NCBI GenBank assembly: GCA_023416745.1
Contig: JAEZHF010000063.1
Location: 36,619-100,618, forward strand
Length of the DNA stretch: 64,000 nt
Reading direction: 5' to 3'
Origin: Bacillota bacterium
Lineage (GTDB): Bacteria > Bacillota > Clostridia > Christensenellales > SZUA-584
Made by a program: the position numbers and the translations under genes. Positions 17,288 through 26,713 of the stretch are shown here, in pieces (the first letter of the stretch is position 1; every line of letters starts with the position of its first letter). Below the pieces are notes generated by a model, which saw only the letters and a list, made by a program, of their open reading frames with translations, made no database searches and was not told the origin of the DNA.

Positions 17288-17728
17288 ATGAGTGAAAGGT
17301 TTTATTCCGTTGAGAGTATTGCACAAATTCTGGGTATTCACCCCAAAACGGTACGCCGATACATCACAGAAGGCAAGCTGCGTGCGGCCAAGGTAGGTAA
17401 GCAATACCGTGTGACCGGGCACGATCTGAGTCTGTTTGTGGAAGCGCGCGGCCTAGATGCCGGTACGCAAGCCGGTGAAGACAAACCAAAAGTGCCGTCC
17501 GTCTCTGCCGTGGCGGACATCGATGTGCGGGACCGGGATGAGGCGGACAGAATCTCTTCCATGCTGCTGGCTGTGATGAATACACAGGACCCATTGATGA
17601 GCCGCAGCTCGCTGAATGTGCGTCAATATGAAGGCGGCCACCAGCTGCGGGTGATGCTTTGGGGCCATCCCCGGTTTGTGATTCAGATGCTGGAGTGCAT
17701 CGAAGCGTTGTCAGATCGCATTGATTAA
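17288..17728 (+). CDS. Excisionase/MerR-like helix-turn-helix regulator
   Basis: 146 residues. The N-terminal 50 form a winged HTH of the excisionase family (YSVESIAQILGIHPKTVRRY, then EGKLRAAKVGKQYRV). A charged linker and a roughly 70-residue C-terminal domain of unknown fold follow (DIDVRDRDEADRIS onward), perhaps for ligand sensing. ATG at 17288 has AGAGGTG six bases upstream; GTG at 17279 is less likely. It stands divergent from mtaB and begins an operon with an alpha/beta hydrolase. It could regulate either set. Confidence 0.75.
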   Translation: MSERFYSVESIAQILGIHPKTVRRYITEGKLRAAKVGKQYRVTGHDLSLFVEARGLDAGTQAGEDKPKVPSVSAVADIDVRDRDEADRISSMLLAVMNTQDPLMSRSSLNVRQYEGGHQLRVMLWGHPRFVIQMLECIEALSDRID

Positions 17729-17738
17729 GGAGGTATAT

Positions 17739-18578
17739 ATGGAACAGATATACCGGTCGGAAGAAGGCCGAAAGGCGATTCTGAATCAATATGCGGGGTT
17801 TCTCACATTCTGGCCTTCTCCGTATACGCATCATGTTATCACCACAGAGTTTGGCGATACGTTCGTGGTGGAAAGCGGCAATACCGGGGGCAAGCCGCTG
17901 GTACTCCTGCACGGCACAGCGTCCAATTCGGCGATGTGGATGGGAGACGCCGCCGTACTGGGGCAAACGCACCGCGTGTTCGCTGTCGATGTCATCGGCG
18001 AACCGGGCAACAGCGCCCAAGCCCGTCCCGATATGGTCAGCGGCAATTACTCGCGCTGGCTTGGACAGGTATTGGATGGGCTGGGCATCGGCGAAGCTGC
18101 GCTCGCAGGCAATTCGCTGGGCGGCTGGATCTCGCTGGACTTCGCGGTGCACGCCCCGGAACGTGTGAGCGCGCTCGTGCTGCTGGCGTCGTCAGGTCTG
18201 TTTTCGTTCCGCCGGTCGTTTGCGCTGCGGATGCTGGCGGAGCGCATCTTCCCGAAGAGCGGCAGCCTGAGCAAAACCGTAACGGAGGGCGCTGAAATAC
18301 CCGAAGCGGTGATTGAGTTTCTGGATCTCATCCGACGCGAGTTTATCCCCCGCCGGCTGCATGCGCCTGTGTTCGGCGGCAAACATCTGAGGCGGCTGTC
18401 CATGCCGGTGCTGTATATCGGCGGCGCGCACGACACGCTGCTCAATACGCAAAGGAGCGCCGCGCGGCTGAAGCGGCTCGCACCGCAGGCGGACATACGC
18501 ATACTGGCACAAACCGCCCATGCCGTTATCAACATGGGCAGCGATATCAGCGCTTTTTTAAACGCGCAGGAGGTATAG
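17739..18578 (+). CDS. Alpha/beta hydrolase
   Basis: 279-residue serine hydrolase. Oxyanion segment VLLHGTASNSAMW near residue 58, nucleophile elbow GNSLGGW near 128, likely acid Asp in GGAHDTLL near 230, and His in AQTAHAVINM near 257. ATG at 17739 follows a perfect AAGGAGG; the longer ORF start would overlap it. It lies 10 bases after the HTH gene and abuts the DUF4180 gene. No signal peptide. Substrate unknown. Confidence 0.85.
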   Translation: MEQIYRSEEGRKAILNQYAGFLTFWPSPYTHHVITTEFGDTFVVESGNTGGKPLVLLHGTASNSAMWMGDAAVLGQTHRVFAVDVIGEPGNSAQARPDMVSGNYSRWLGQVLDGLGIGEAALAGNSLGGWISLDFAVHAPERVSALVLLASSGLFSFRRSFALRMLAERIFPKSGSLSKTVTEGAEIPEAVIEFLDLIRREFIPRRLHAPVFGGKHLRRLSMPVLYIGGAHDTLLNTQRSAARLKRLAPQADIRILAQTAHAVINMGSDISAFLNAQEV

Positions 18579-18938
18579 ATGCAGATACAATATAAGAACC
18601 TCAACGGCACCGTCATCGCGGTTCTGGCGGACGGCGTTATCAGCAATACATCGGACGCATTGGACCTGATCGCCACAGCCGGCTACAACGGCGCGGTTGG
18701 GGTTGTGATTCCCAAGGCGCTGCTCACTACGGATTTCTTTGACCTCAAAACGCGCATCGCCGGAGATATACTGCAAAAATGCGTCAACTACGGTATGCGC
18801 GTGGCTGTGGTCGGCGACTTCTCTGTTTATAACAGCAAGAGCCTGGCCGACTTCATTCGCGAATCCAACAGGGGCCGGCACGTCTTTTTTAAATCGACGA
18901 TTGACGAAGCGATGCAAACGCTGGCGTCGAATATCTGA
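18579..18938 (+). CDS. DUF4180 domain protein
   Basis: 119 residues, a compact alpha/beta protein. Features seen: AVLADGVISNTSDALDLIATAGY near residue 13 and the conserved segment TRIAGDILQKCVNYGMRVAVVGDFS near 64-88, both typical of DUF4180. Starts directly after the hydrolase stop with AGGAGGTAT upstream, so it belongs to the same operon. Function of the family is unknown; it often travels with HTH regulators. Confidence 0.8.
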   Translation: MQIQYKNLNGTVIAVLADGVISNTSDALDLIATAGYNGAVGVVIPKALLTTDFFDLKTRIAGDILQKCVNYGMRVAVVGDFSVYNSKSLADFIRESNRGRHVFFKSTIDEAMQTLASNI

Positions 18939-18946
18939 ACACCAAA

Positions 18947-18987
18947 AAGGCCTCCTTCGCCCATCTGCGAAAGAGGCCTCACTTTTT
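18947..18987. terminator. Bidirectional terminator between DUF4180 gene and gltS
   Basis: AGGCCTC(C)TTCGC pairs with GCGAA(A)GAGGCCT around a six-base loop, flanked by AAAAA and TTTTT. Confidence 0.9.
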
Positions 18988-18990
18988 AAT

Positions 18991-20424
18991 TCAGCTCTTT
19001 GCGGCCTTGCGGCTCCCGAATATCTGCCGCCGGAACAGTATCAGGTTGATGACGATGAACAGCACCACCAATGCGCCCAGCGTCAGCCATGTCATCTGCA
19101 TGTTCTGCGGGGCAAGGCCGAGCAGCAGCAGCATCGGAAAACCGAATACAATGGCCCACAGCTGTTGGTATATCAGGTTGTTGGCAGCGGGCGTCTCAAA
19201 TGCGGGGTCAATTTCTCTCACAAGAATAACGCCGGTGCTGGCCGTGCCGGTCAGCATGCCATACAACGACAGGAAGGCCTCGTCCTGATAGTTTGGGAAC
19301 AGCCTTTTGGAGATGAACTGCACCTGAAGGAATGTCGCAACAGCACCCACAATGCAGATGACAATCAGCGGCAGTACGAACTCTCTGTGCTTGAATGCGG
19401 ACAGGTCGATCGCTGCGATGGACGCCACCACCATGATATCAAACATGACACCGGAAATGCGCGACAGCATGAAGTTGTTGATATACTGGCGTTTAATGAT
19501 GCCGCGATCCTGCAGCCGCCCCAGCACCCGCTTGAATATGATGGCGATCACGGTACCGATCAGGAAATTGAAGCCCCATATCAGCGGCTTGACAGTGCCG
19601 ATAAGAAATCTGTTTCCCGAGCTGTCCAGCCCCAGGGATATCAGCCGCATCAGCAAATAGGCGGTCATGTATGTAAAGAAAACGAGGCCGATCTGAACCG
19701 TCAGCTTATCCAGCGATTCCGACATGGGTATTTCGCCCTTTTTGGTGATGTGATGCGCTGTCAGATCCTCCATCTCGTCGGCATCCACGATACCGGGCTT
19801 CACACGTCCCTTGCGTTTGAGTATGTGTAGGTATATAAGACCGCCGAGGCCTGCAGACACAAAGCCCATCGCGGCAACGGTCAGCCCGAAGCTGGTGCCG
19901 TTCGAAAAAGCCGGATATTCGGTGGCCATCTCGTAAATGTGCCCCCAGTTGTACGCCTGGCCCGGCCCCTGGCCATAGCCCATCGGCAGCAGCAGGCCGG
20001 ACGATGCAAAGCTGCCTATCGCGTAGAAGAACCCGATTGTGATGGCAAGACCCAGCAGACCCTGCAGCAGATATGATGAAACCGTGGTCAGTCCTGAATT
20101 GAAGATATCGCGGCGGGCGTTCTTGCTGTGCCTCTTATCGGACACCTTAAGCGCCACAGCCACAAACCCCAGACCGAGCCCGTGATAGGTCAGCGTTTCC
20201 ATCGTGACATTGTTGAACAATGAGTATCCGGCAATCTTCTCAAAGGCCAGATTGGCTAGAAGTATAAGGAAGCCGCCGAGCACCGCGCTGGGTATCAGCG
20301 ACTGCCGCAGCGGTTTAATCAGCCGGCGGAGCATGTTGGCCGTCAGCATACCCACCAGTAAAATTGTCAACTCGATCATAAGATTCCAGACCGAGAAATC
20401 CCAAAAGTTTTGTCCGCCTGTCAT
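18991..20424 (-). CDS. gltS: GltS-family sodium:glutamate symporter
   Basis: 477-residue inner-membrane carrier with about a dozen hydrophobic segments in two inverted halves. Family marks: LIPSAVLGGFLILL near residue 41, the GLGLGFVAVALK segment near 81, and the second-half reentrant loop with TGTASTGVILVREIDP near 395. It is longer than E. coli GltS (about 400) because of a cytoplasmic insert (about 215-250). Substrate could be glutamate or another dicarboxylate. Its own promoter region precedes it; no partner genes. Confidence 0.85.
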   Translation of the reverse strand: MTGGQNFWDFSVWNLMIELTILLVGMLTANMLRRLIKPLRQSLIPSAVLGGFLILLANLAFEKIAGYSLFNNVTMETLTYHGLGLGFVAVALKVSDKRHSKNARRDIFNSGLTTVSSYLLQGLLGLAITIGFFYAIGSFASSGLLLPMGYGQGPGQAYNWGHIYEMATEYPAFSNGTSFGLTVAAMGFVSAGLGGLIYLHILKRKGRVKPGIVDADEMEDLTAHHITKKGEIPMSESLDKLTVQIGLVFFTYMTAYLLMRLISLGLDSSGNRFLIGTVKPLIWGFNFLIGTVIAIIFKRVLGRLQDRGIIKRQYINNFMLSRISGVMFDIMVVASIAAIDLSAFKHREFVLPLIVICIVGAVATFLQVQFISKRLFPNYQDEAFLSLYGMLTGTASTGVILVREIDPAFETPAANNLIYQQLWAIVFGFPMLLLLGLAPQNMQMTWLTLGALVVLFIVINLILFRRQIFGSRKAAKS

Positions 20425-20603
20425 TTCGCTCTCCTTTGAACAAAGATACCGAATTTTTTCGATTCAGTTTAACATAATACAGATAAAATTTCAGCCATTT
20501 GTTCGTAAAATAGATGAAAAAAAAGACTCCCCCTTTTGTACATTATTTACGATTAACATGCGTTTTATACCATAATTAACATGAAATGACCAAAGTATTC
20601 TGG

Positions 20604-20609
20604 TATAAT
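20604..20609 (+). promoter_or_regulatory. Extended -10 of the flavodoxin gene
   Basis: TGGTATAAT with a perfect -10 and TG extension; no good -35. It ends 24 bases before the start. Confidence 0.45.
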
Positions 20610-20633
20610 GAAGAAAAAAATTCGGAGGCTGCG

Positions 20634-21092
20634 ATGAAAACTTTGATCGTATATGATTCCGTGTTCGGTAACACGCAGAAGCTGGCCGAAGCCATGGCTG
20701 CCGGTTCGGATTCAAAAGCTGTGCGCATGACTGACACAGCCGGCTTGGCGCTTGCGGATATTGACCTGTTGCTGGTGGGGTCTCCCACGCGGGGTTTCAG
20801 ACCAACGCCTGCACTGATGGAATGGCTCAAGGCGCTGCCGTCCGGTGCACTTTCCGGCAAACGTGCGGCGGCGTTCGATTCGCGGGTCTCGCCCGACAAG
20901 GTGAAATCCGGCGCGCTCAGGCTGATGATGAAAAAGTTCGGCTATGCAGCGCCCGACATTGAAAAGGAGCTGAAAAAGAAGGGCGCTTCCATTGCCGCTC
21001 CGCCGGAAGGCTTCTTTGTGGAAGAATCCGAGGGGCCGCTGACGGGAGGCGAAGAAGCCCGTGCCGCCGAATGGGCTAAGAGAATGCTTTAA
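20634..21092 (+). CDS. Flavodoxin-like protein
   Basis: 152 residues. The FMN phosphate loop is clear at the N-terminus (YDSVFGNTQKLA, residues 6-17), with SPTRGFRPTPAL near 55-66 and FDSRVSP near 83 as the other flavin loops. ATG at 20634 follows TTCGGAGG; upstream codons are excluded because flavodoxins begin with this strand. A cytoplasmic one-electron carrier, possibly serving the radical or dehydratase enzymes of this genome (inference). Single gene. Confidence 0.88.
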   Translation: MKTLIVYDSVFGNTQKLAEAMAAGSDSKAVRMTDTAGLALADIDLLLVGSPTRGFRPTPALMEWLKALPSGALSGKRAAAFDSRVSPDKVKSGALRLMMKKFGYAAPDIEKELKKKGASIAAPPEGFFVEESEGPLTGGEEARAAEWAKRML

Positions 21093-21224
21093 CGCACACC
21101 CTTCCCCTAGCCGCTGTAAAATATTTTCTCCCAGCGTATTGAATCCGCCTGTTATGGGGTATACAATCGGCTTGAATAGAATCCGTACAGCCAATTTTTC
21201 CTACATGCAGAAGGAGGTTTTGTT

Positions 21225-21884
21225 ATGAGAAAAGCGGCGATCCTGATAGCCTGTGTTTTGTTGCTGGCTGTATCGGTCGGCTGCCAGAAGACTGCAGACC
21301 TGCCTGAAGACAGCGGAAAGTGGGGCGCAGGAGAAACAGCCCCGCCGGAGGTAACAGCTGAACAGACACCAGAGGCGACTTCTGCCTCCAGCGTGTCCGT
21401 GCCGCCTGCTGAAACCGCAACGCCGATGCCCTCGCCCGCTGCGACGCCCTCTCTTCCACCAGGCGCGCCGATGTATTCCAGCTATGCGCACATGGTGACG
21501 TACGACCCGGCTGTCGGTGTGGCGGACTTCGATTACTTTGATCTGCTGCAGGGAAAAGACGCGGTGAAATGGCTGGTGGAGCAAAAAGGGTATACGCAGG
21601 CGGAAGCGGAAGCCGAAGTGGCGGATTACGCAGACAGCGAATTCATCGAGAAAAACACGAATAAGCAGCTGCGGACAATAGACCTCAAGAACATACCCAT
21701 CACGCTGATGTTTGACCCCGATACCGGCGATATGCTGGAAGTGAGCCATCCGCTTAAAGGCACATTGATCGATCTGTACAACCTGTATGAGCTGGATCAT
21801 GATCTGGTGCTCAATTCGTTCTTTTACTGGATTGAAGTGAAAAACGGCAAGGTGGTATCCCTCGAGCAGGTCTACTGGCCGTAA
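21225..21884 (+). CDS. Lipoprotein of unknown function
   Basis: 219 residues. Signal peptide with Cys near residue 20 (LLAVSVGC), an unstructured Pro/Thr/Ser/Ala spacer to about 80, then a roughly 140-residue domain. It contains VKWLVEQKGYTQAEAEAEVADYADSEF and an amphipathic C-terminus. A perfect AAGGAGG lies eight bases before ATG. No family recognised. Confidence 0.7.
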   Translation: MRKAAILIACVLLLAVSVGCQKTADLPEDSGKWGAGETAPPEVTAEQTPEATSASSVSVPPAETATPMPSPAATPSLPPGAPMYSSYAHMVTYDPAVGVADFDYFDLLQGKDAVKWLVEQKGYTQAEAEAEVADYADSEFIEKNTNKQLRTIDLKNIPITLMFDPDTGDMLEVSHPLKGTLIDLYNLYELDHDLVLNSFFYWIEVKNGKVVSLEQVYWP

Positions 21885-21954
21885 ACAGGCAACACTTGAA
21901 TTCTTTCAACGCCGGAGGGAGCCGTGTAACGCTTCCTCTTCTTATTTCTGAGGA

Positions 21955-23202
21955 CTAGAAGACCAGCCAGCCCAGCGTAAAGGCATAGGTATAGACAGGG
22001 GCCAGCACAGCGAACACGGCAGTGAGCGCGATATCTGCCCAGCGCCGCCGTGTGAGCAGAGCAAGCGCGGGATACAGCACCGCCAGACCCATGTAATACC
22101 GGAAGCCGGACAAAAGCCATGTGGGCGCGAATATGACAAACAGGTACACGATGGCGTAAACGCTATACGACAAGCGCAGTTTCTTCGCCATCAGCGGGAG
22201 TGAGAGCCCTCCGATGAGCAGTACAGCAAACTGGCTGCCCCAAAGCAGCAGCTTGTCCTTCAGCTCCCAGCTGCCCCGCGTGAGTTCGCCGAATGTGACC
22301 CCCAGTGTATTGGCATAGCTGCCCAAGCTCTGGCTCCACTTTTCGCTCTGCATTCTAAGGAACAGCAGCGTATCGCCCGTCAGCGCGTGGTTCATCGCGA
22401 GGTATGCCGCCGTGCCCAGCGGTATCAGCAGCAGTGCGGGCGCATGTGCCATCAGGCGTTTGAGCTTATCCCCAGCATTCTGCCGCATGAGCTTGGGCAC
22501 GAGACCAAACGCGCTCAGCATCTCCAGCGCCACCGGAACGGCGAGCAGCACACCGGTGCTGCGTGTGAGCGCGGCAAGCCCGCCCAATGCGCAGGCTGTC
22601 CAAAAGCGCCCGGTGCGGGCGTAATACAGGCAGGCAAACGATAATAGCAGGAATATGGATTCGGAGAATGGTGCGCCCAGAAACACGGTGACGGGAAACA
22701 GCAGCAGATATTTGACCGCCCGGCGTGCCGCGCGCGTGTCCGCGTCCAGCAGCGTCAGCTTATACAAAAACACGCAGGCACCGCCGAGGCTGAGCCAGGA
22801 TACGAGAAGCGCCGCGATATGCTCGCTGGGCAGCACGAGCCTCACCAGCCACACCGCGGCGGGATAGAGCGGAAAAAACACGATGCGTATCCAGCCGTCC
22901 TGAGCGTCGAAATACCCTTGGGTCACAATGCGCAGATACTGCAGCGCGTCCCACCGGCTCCACGTTTCCCAGAACGGGCTGCCGAAACCGGAGGCATGCG
23001 CTGCGCCATAGCTGAGCGCCAGCAGAACCAGCCGTGATACCGCTGCCACCGCCATGATGAGCAGCGCCGTCTTCAACCCCAGCCGGATTGGGGCTTTCGG
23101 CCCGTCCGCGCCGCCTTTGGCAAGCCTTATAACCGCCAGCACGGCGGCGGAGCCGAAGGCCGCAATATAAAGTATGGTAAACAGTATGTTCGTCATGATC
23201 AT
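21955..23202 (-). CDS. PIG-V-like mannosyltransferase/glycosyltransferase membrane protein
   Basis: 415 residues with about ten transmembrane segments. Family marks of PIG-V/GT-C enzymes: RWDALQYLRIVTQGY near residue 84, with the WD pair that usually carries the catalytic acid, and FFPLYPAAVWLVR near 108. Such enzymes move sugars from polyprenyl-phosphate donors to lipid or protein on the outer face of the membrane. Acceptor unknown. Probably starts at either the first or third codon (MIMTN). No neighbouring glycan genes. Confidence 0.75.
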   Translation of the reverse strand: MIMTNILFTILYIAAFGSAAVLAVIRLAKGGADGPKAPIRLGLKTALLIMAVAAVSRLVLLALSYGAAHASGFGSPFWETWSRWDALQYLRIVTQGYFDAQDGWIRIVFFPLYPAAVWLVRLVLPSEHIAALLVSWLSLGGACVFLYKLTLLDADTRAARRAVKYLLLFPVTVFLGAPFSESIFLLLSFACLYYARTGRFWTACALGGLAALTRSTGVLLAVPVALEMLSAFGLVPKLMRQNAGDKLKRLMAHAPALLLIPLGTAAYLAMNHALTGDTLLFLRMQSEKWSQSLGSYANTLGVTFGELTRGSWELKDKLLLWGSQFAVLLIGGLSLPLMAKKLRLSYSVYAIVYLFVIFAPTWLLSGFRYYMGLAVLYPALALLTRRRWADIALTAVFAVLAPVYTYAFTLGWLVF

Positions 23203-23252
23203 TTCAGCATCATTCGGCCGGTATTAGGTACTCGAAGCATCAAGACCAGCCA

Positions 23253-23354
23253 TCACAGATCAAGGTATGGCAGCAGCATAAATACAACCATGAGCAGCGC
23301 CATGATGACGGCGATGACGATACCGGCCACCCGCGCGCCTTTTCTTGCTTTCAT
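23253..23354 (-). CDS. Small single-pass membrane protein (33 residues)
   Basis: MKARKGARVAGIVIAVIMAL begins a 33-residue protein: basic N-terminus and one hydrophobic helix. The start at 23354 is preceded on the minus strand by CGGAGG at good spacing. A longer ORF reaching 23507 would run through this ribosome site and into the next gene, so I reject it. It resembles DUF4044-type small proteins of Clostridia. Function unknown. Confidence 0.6.
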   Translation of the reverse strand: MKARKGARVAGIVIAVIMALLMVVFMLLPYLDL

Positions 23355-23463
23355 ATTCAGCCTCCGATTTAACACCAATAAATTGTCTTTGACATTATAC
23401 ACGACGGGCAACCAATAATAAAGCGCCGCAAGGAAAACCTTTGCGGCGCAGTGATTGGCAAAA

Positions 23464-24768
23464 TCAAAATTCGCTGATCGATATTTCTCTCCCGGGTGCG
23501 GTTTCACCTTCCTTGACCACGTATATTGTCCATATATGGGTGTAACCCGATTTTACTGCCAAAGGTTCATTCGGGTTCAGTTCCTGATATCGGGCATTGG
23601 ATCCGAAAAACTCTTCCATGCCAAACCATTGCTCGCCAAAACCGCCATTGACATAGTAACCGCCTTTCGGCAGCTTGATCTTCAGCTTGCTGCCGGCAGA
23701 CACATACACGATTGATACCAGCACCTGATCCGACGAATAAATTTTAAAGCAGGCATCGACCGGATCCTCATTTTTTATCGTCACCGACAGCTTCTTGGCG
23801 AAATCCTCATTGCGGTACAGTTCGCCGTTTTTGGGCGGTTCCTGCAGGCAGGCGACGCAGCGCTCCACCGAATCCTTGAAGTCCCCCAGATCGTAAAACG
23901 CCAAAAAAGCGGTGTAAAATCTGCCGTCGCTGAAGGCCGCATCCGCCGCAATATAGTCGATACTATTCAAGCATTCCATCGCCATATCGGACGCATCCGA
24001 GTAGTAGCCCAGTGCCGTAAACGCCGTCAGCGCCGCTTCATAGTTCTGCGCATCCATCAGCTCGGCCGCCGCATCATAGTCGATGCGATTCTGGCACTCT
24101 GCCGCAAGATCCGCCGAATCCAAAAAGCTGCCCAGCGTCGTGAAAGCGTCCCGCGCTTGTTCATTGCTGCCCGCGTCCATCAACACCGCCGCGGCGTTGT
24201 AGTCCAGCGTATTTTGGCATTCCGCCGACTTCTCATCCGCATCCTTGAAGCTGCCCAGCGCTGCGAACGCATCCCGCGCCTGTTCGAACTCGCCCGCATC
24301 CTGAAACGCCACAGCAGCATTATAGTCCATCGTATCCTGGCATTCTTCGGCCATGTCGGGCGATTCCCTGTATTCTCCCAGTTCTATGAATTCCGCCTTT
24401 GCTTCCCCGAAGTCACCGCTGTCCATCATCGCAAAAGCCGCCTCGTACCTGTCGGAATGCGCCTTCTCGATAAGAACGGGTATCAGCACGGCCGCGGCCA
24501 GCACCAACACACCGCCCGCGATGATCAGCATCGTGCGCAGCTTTTTGCGGCTGTCCGGTTTGGGCTTGTCTGTTCTGCGTCCGGAGCCGCCCGCGTCATA
24601 CATCGGCGGCACATAGGCACCGCCCTGCTCCGCACCCGCCGGGTATACCGGCATAACGCCGGGCTGCTCTTGCAGCGGGGAGGCATCATCAGGGCTGACA
24701 GGTGTTCCGCATTGGTTGCAGAATTTTTCACCGTCTGGCATCTGGTTTCCGCATTTGCGACAATACAT
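23464..24768 (-). CDS. Zinc-ribbon membrane protein with five tandem ~36-residue helical repeats
   Basis: 434 residues: N-terminal zinc ribbon (CRKCGNQ near 3-9 and CNQCGTPV near 17-24), a Pro/Gly linker, one transmembrane helix (about 80-102), then five consecutive repeats of about 36 residues (about 112-290), each like DAGEFEQARDAFAALGSFKD with a conserved Cys and a trailing DYNAA. A beta-rich C-terminal domain follows. The repeats look like TPR/Sel1-type pairs outside the cell. RBS GGAGGAC precedes ATG. Function unknown; the layout suggests a membrane-anchored scaffold. Confidence 0.78.
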   Translation of the reverse strand: MYCRKCGNQMPDGEKFCNQCGTPVSPDDASPLQEQPGVMPVYPAGAEQGGAYVPPMYDAGGSGRRTDKPKPDSRKKLRTMLIIAGGVLVLAAAVLIPVLIEKAHSDRYEAAFAMMDSGDFGEAKAEFIELGEYRESPDMAEECQDTMDYNAAVAFQDAGEFEQARDAFAALGSFKDADEKSAECQNTLDYNAAAVLMDAGSNEQARDAFTTLGSFLDSADLAAECQNRIDYDAAAELMDAQNYEAALTAFTALGYYSDASDMAMECLNSIDYIAADAAFSDGRFYTAFLAFYDLGDFKDSVERCVACLQEPPKNGELYRNEDFAKKLSVTIKNEDPVDACFKIYSSDQVLVSIVYVSAGSKLKIKLPKGGYYVNGGFGEQWFGMEEFFGSNARYQELNPNEPLAVKSGYTHIWTIYVVKEGETAPGREISISEF

Positions 24769-25020
24769 ATGGGGGTCCTCCTTAAATCATACTGACTAAA
24801 ACACACGGCACATTAAGCCGCAAAAAGACGAACTGTATTATATTAATTGCTGTTCGATCGGCGCGGGTTCCTTTATCAAAACGCTTCAACGCTTTGAAGG
24901 CAATAAATTCGTTCAGGATAATCGTAACATAAGTAACTGTCGGCAATTGAAACAAATTTATACTAACATAATAATTTGTTAAATTCTATCTGTTTTTTGC
25001 AAAAACGGCAAAAACAAAAA
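24769..25020. other. AT-rich intergenic region
   Basis: About 250 AT-rich bases between the zinc-ribbon gene and the terminator of the CoA-transferase gene. It presumably holds the minus-strand promoter of the zinc-ribbon gene; no repeat or small ORF with a ribosome site was found. Confidence 0.5.
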
Positions 25021-25038
25021 AGCTGCCCGCAAGCAGCT
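25014..25038 (-). terminator. Terminator of the CoA-transferase gene
   Basis: On the minus strand AGCTGC, loop TTGCGG, GCAGCT, then TTTTTTTG. Confidence 0.85.
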
Positions 25039-25056
25039 GATTTTGATTTGTGCTTA

Positions 25057-26598
25057 TTACTGTTTCACGCCCGGCCTGACTTTGGGTATGAAGTCCAGGC
25101 GGTCCAGTATATCCTTTTGAAGGTCGATGCCTTTGAAAATCTCGACCAACTCCAGGCCTTCTTCCCCCAGCGCGAACACGCAGCGCTCGGTGACATACAG
25201 CACGTTCTGACCGCGCATGCGCGCATGCTTGGCAGAAAAACTGATCGCCTCTATCTCCGGCTTGAACTTGGGCTTTTTGCCCTCGTGAACGATGCGTACG
25301 CTGGTTCCGTCCCGCTCCACCTCAAGCCCGAGCGCGGTGAACGTCATGCAAAACACCACGTTGGGCGTGGCGGTGGTGATGTTGGCGAAACCGCCGATGC
25401 CCGCGTAACGTCCGCCCATTACGTGTGAATTGACATTGCCGAACCTGTCTACCTCGTAGCCGCCCATGAAACAGGTATTGATCCCGCCCCCGTCGTAGAA
25501 ATCAAACTGCTGTGCCATGTCGGTGATGATGTCCGCGCCGATGGTGGCGCCGAACGCGATGCCGGGTGCGGGCAGTCCGCCGATACCGCCCGATTCCACA
25601 GTCAGCGATATCTTCTCAAGTATGCCGCTTTTGGACGCGTAGCGCCCCACCATCTCGGGTATGCCGATACCGATGTTGACGACACTGTTCGCCTGCAGCT
25701 CCTGCGCGGCACGCTCGCCGATCACTTCGTGAGACACCTGCGTATCCTCATGGCGGCCCCGTTTTCCGGACAGCTTCATGCGCCCCATCCAGTAATTCAT
25801 GTGGCTGGGCGGCACGTGGATATCGCCCGAAAGCGTCGGGTTGTATATTTCGTCCAAAAACTGCTTTTGCTCGGGGCAGACCACCACCGCGTCCACCAGC
25901 ACGCCCGGCACAATGACGTTGCGCGGGCGCGAAAACTCACTACTCACACGCTCAACCTGCATGATCACGATGCCGCCGTTGGCCTTGGTGGCCTGCGCGG
26001 TGGCCAGCGCATCGATGGAAACACACTCTTTTTCAAAAGTGATGTTGCCGTTGGGATCTACCGTGGTGCCGCGCATCAGCGCCACGTCGATCTTGGGCGT
26101 CCTGTAATACAGGTATTCCTTGCCGTCCAGCTGCTCGACGGACACCATTTTTTGGTTTGACCTCTCATTCAGGCCCGGCCCGTCCACTCGCGGGTCCACA
26201 AACAGCCCCAGCCCCACCTCGCTCAAGTAACCTTCCTTGCGTGAAGCCGCCGCGCGCAGCGTGTGCGACAGTACGCCAAGCGGCATGTTATAAGCCTCAA
26301 TCTCACCGCAGTATGCCATGCGCACTGCCGCCGGCATACTGCCAAAGTGGCCCGCGATCACGCACCTCACCGCCCCGGCCGCGATGTACGGATCCGCATA
26401 CCTGTTTTCGTCCCAGCCGCCAAAGCCGGACGCACAAAATATGGTCATCTCTTTGGGATGTCCGGTTTGCTTGAACCGGCGGCAAATAGCATCATGAATC
26501 GCTTCCGGATTTCCCAGCGTCAGGAACGAGTTGATACAGATGGTGTCACCGTCGCGAAGCAGCGCCGCGGCTTCATCCGCACTTATGATTTGAAACAT
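25057..26598 (-). CDS. Type I CoA-transferase (propionate/acetate CoA-transferase-like, COG4670)
   Basis: 513 residues with fused alpha and beta halves. The second half carries the catalytic Glu in LTVESGGIGGLPAPG (near residue 342), GATIGADIITDMAQQFDFYDGGG, and the GNVNSHV segment expected for the Pct-like family. It exchanges CoA between acyl-CoA and acetate or similar acids in the cytoplasm. In a fermentative anaerobe it could pair with the dehydratase module at the start of the window, which acts on CoA esters, but they are 22 kb apart. Single gene. Confidence 0.88.
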   Translation of the reverse strand: MFQIISADEAAALLRDGDTICINSFLTLGNPEAIHDAICRRFKQTGHPKEMTIFCASGFGGWDENRYADPYIAAGAVRCVIAGHFGSMPAAVRMAYCGEIEAYNMPLGVLSHTLRAAASRKEGYLSEVGLGLFVDPRVDGPGLNERSNQKMVSVEQLDGKEYLYYRTPKIDVALMRGTTVDPNGNITFEKECVSIDALATAQATKANGGIVIMQVERVSSEFSRPRNVIVPGVLVDAVVVCPEQKQFLDEIYNPTLSGDIHVPPSHMNYWMGRMKLSGKRGRHEDTQVSHEVIGERAAQELQANSVVNIGIGIPEMVGRYASKSGILEKISLTVESGGIGGLPAPGIAFGATIGADIITDMAQQFDFYDGGGINTCFMGGYEVDRFGNVNSHVMGGRYAGIGGFANITTATPNVVFCMTFTALGLEVERDGTSVRIVHEGKKPKFKPEIEAISFSAKHARMRGQNVLYVTERCVFALGEEGLELVEIFKGIDLQKDILDRLDFIPKVRPGVKQ

Positions 26599-26713
26599 AA
26601 ATCAAGGCTCCTTTGTCTTGATACGGTCAATCAGTCATAACTGTTTTTATTATAGATTATTAACGCGGCGGCGGCAAGACGACGGCAGCTATTAATATAA
26701 TGAATGCATCAAA

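Noticed and set aside
23355..23507. N-terminal extension of the 33-residue membrane protein
   Set aside because: It would overlap the zinc-ribbon gene and translate through the CGGAGG site that fits the shorter start.
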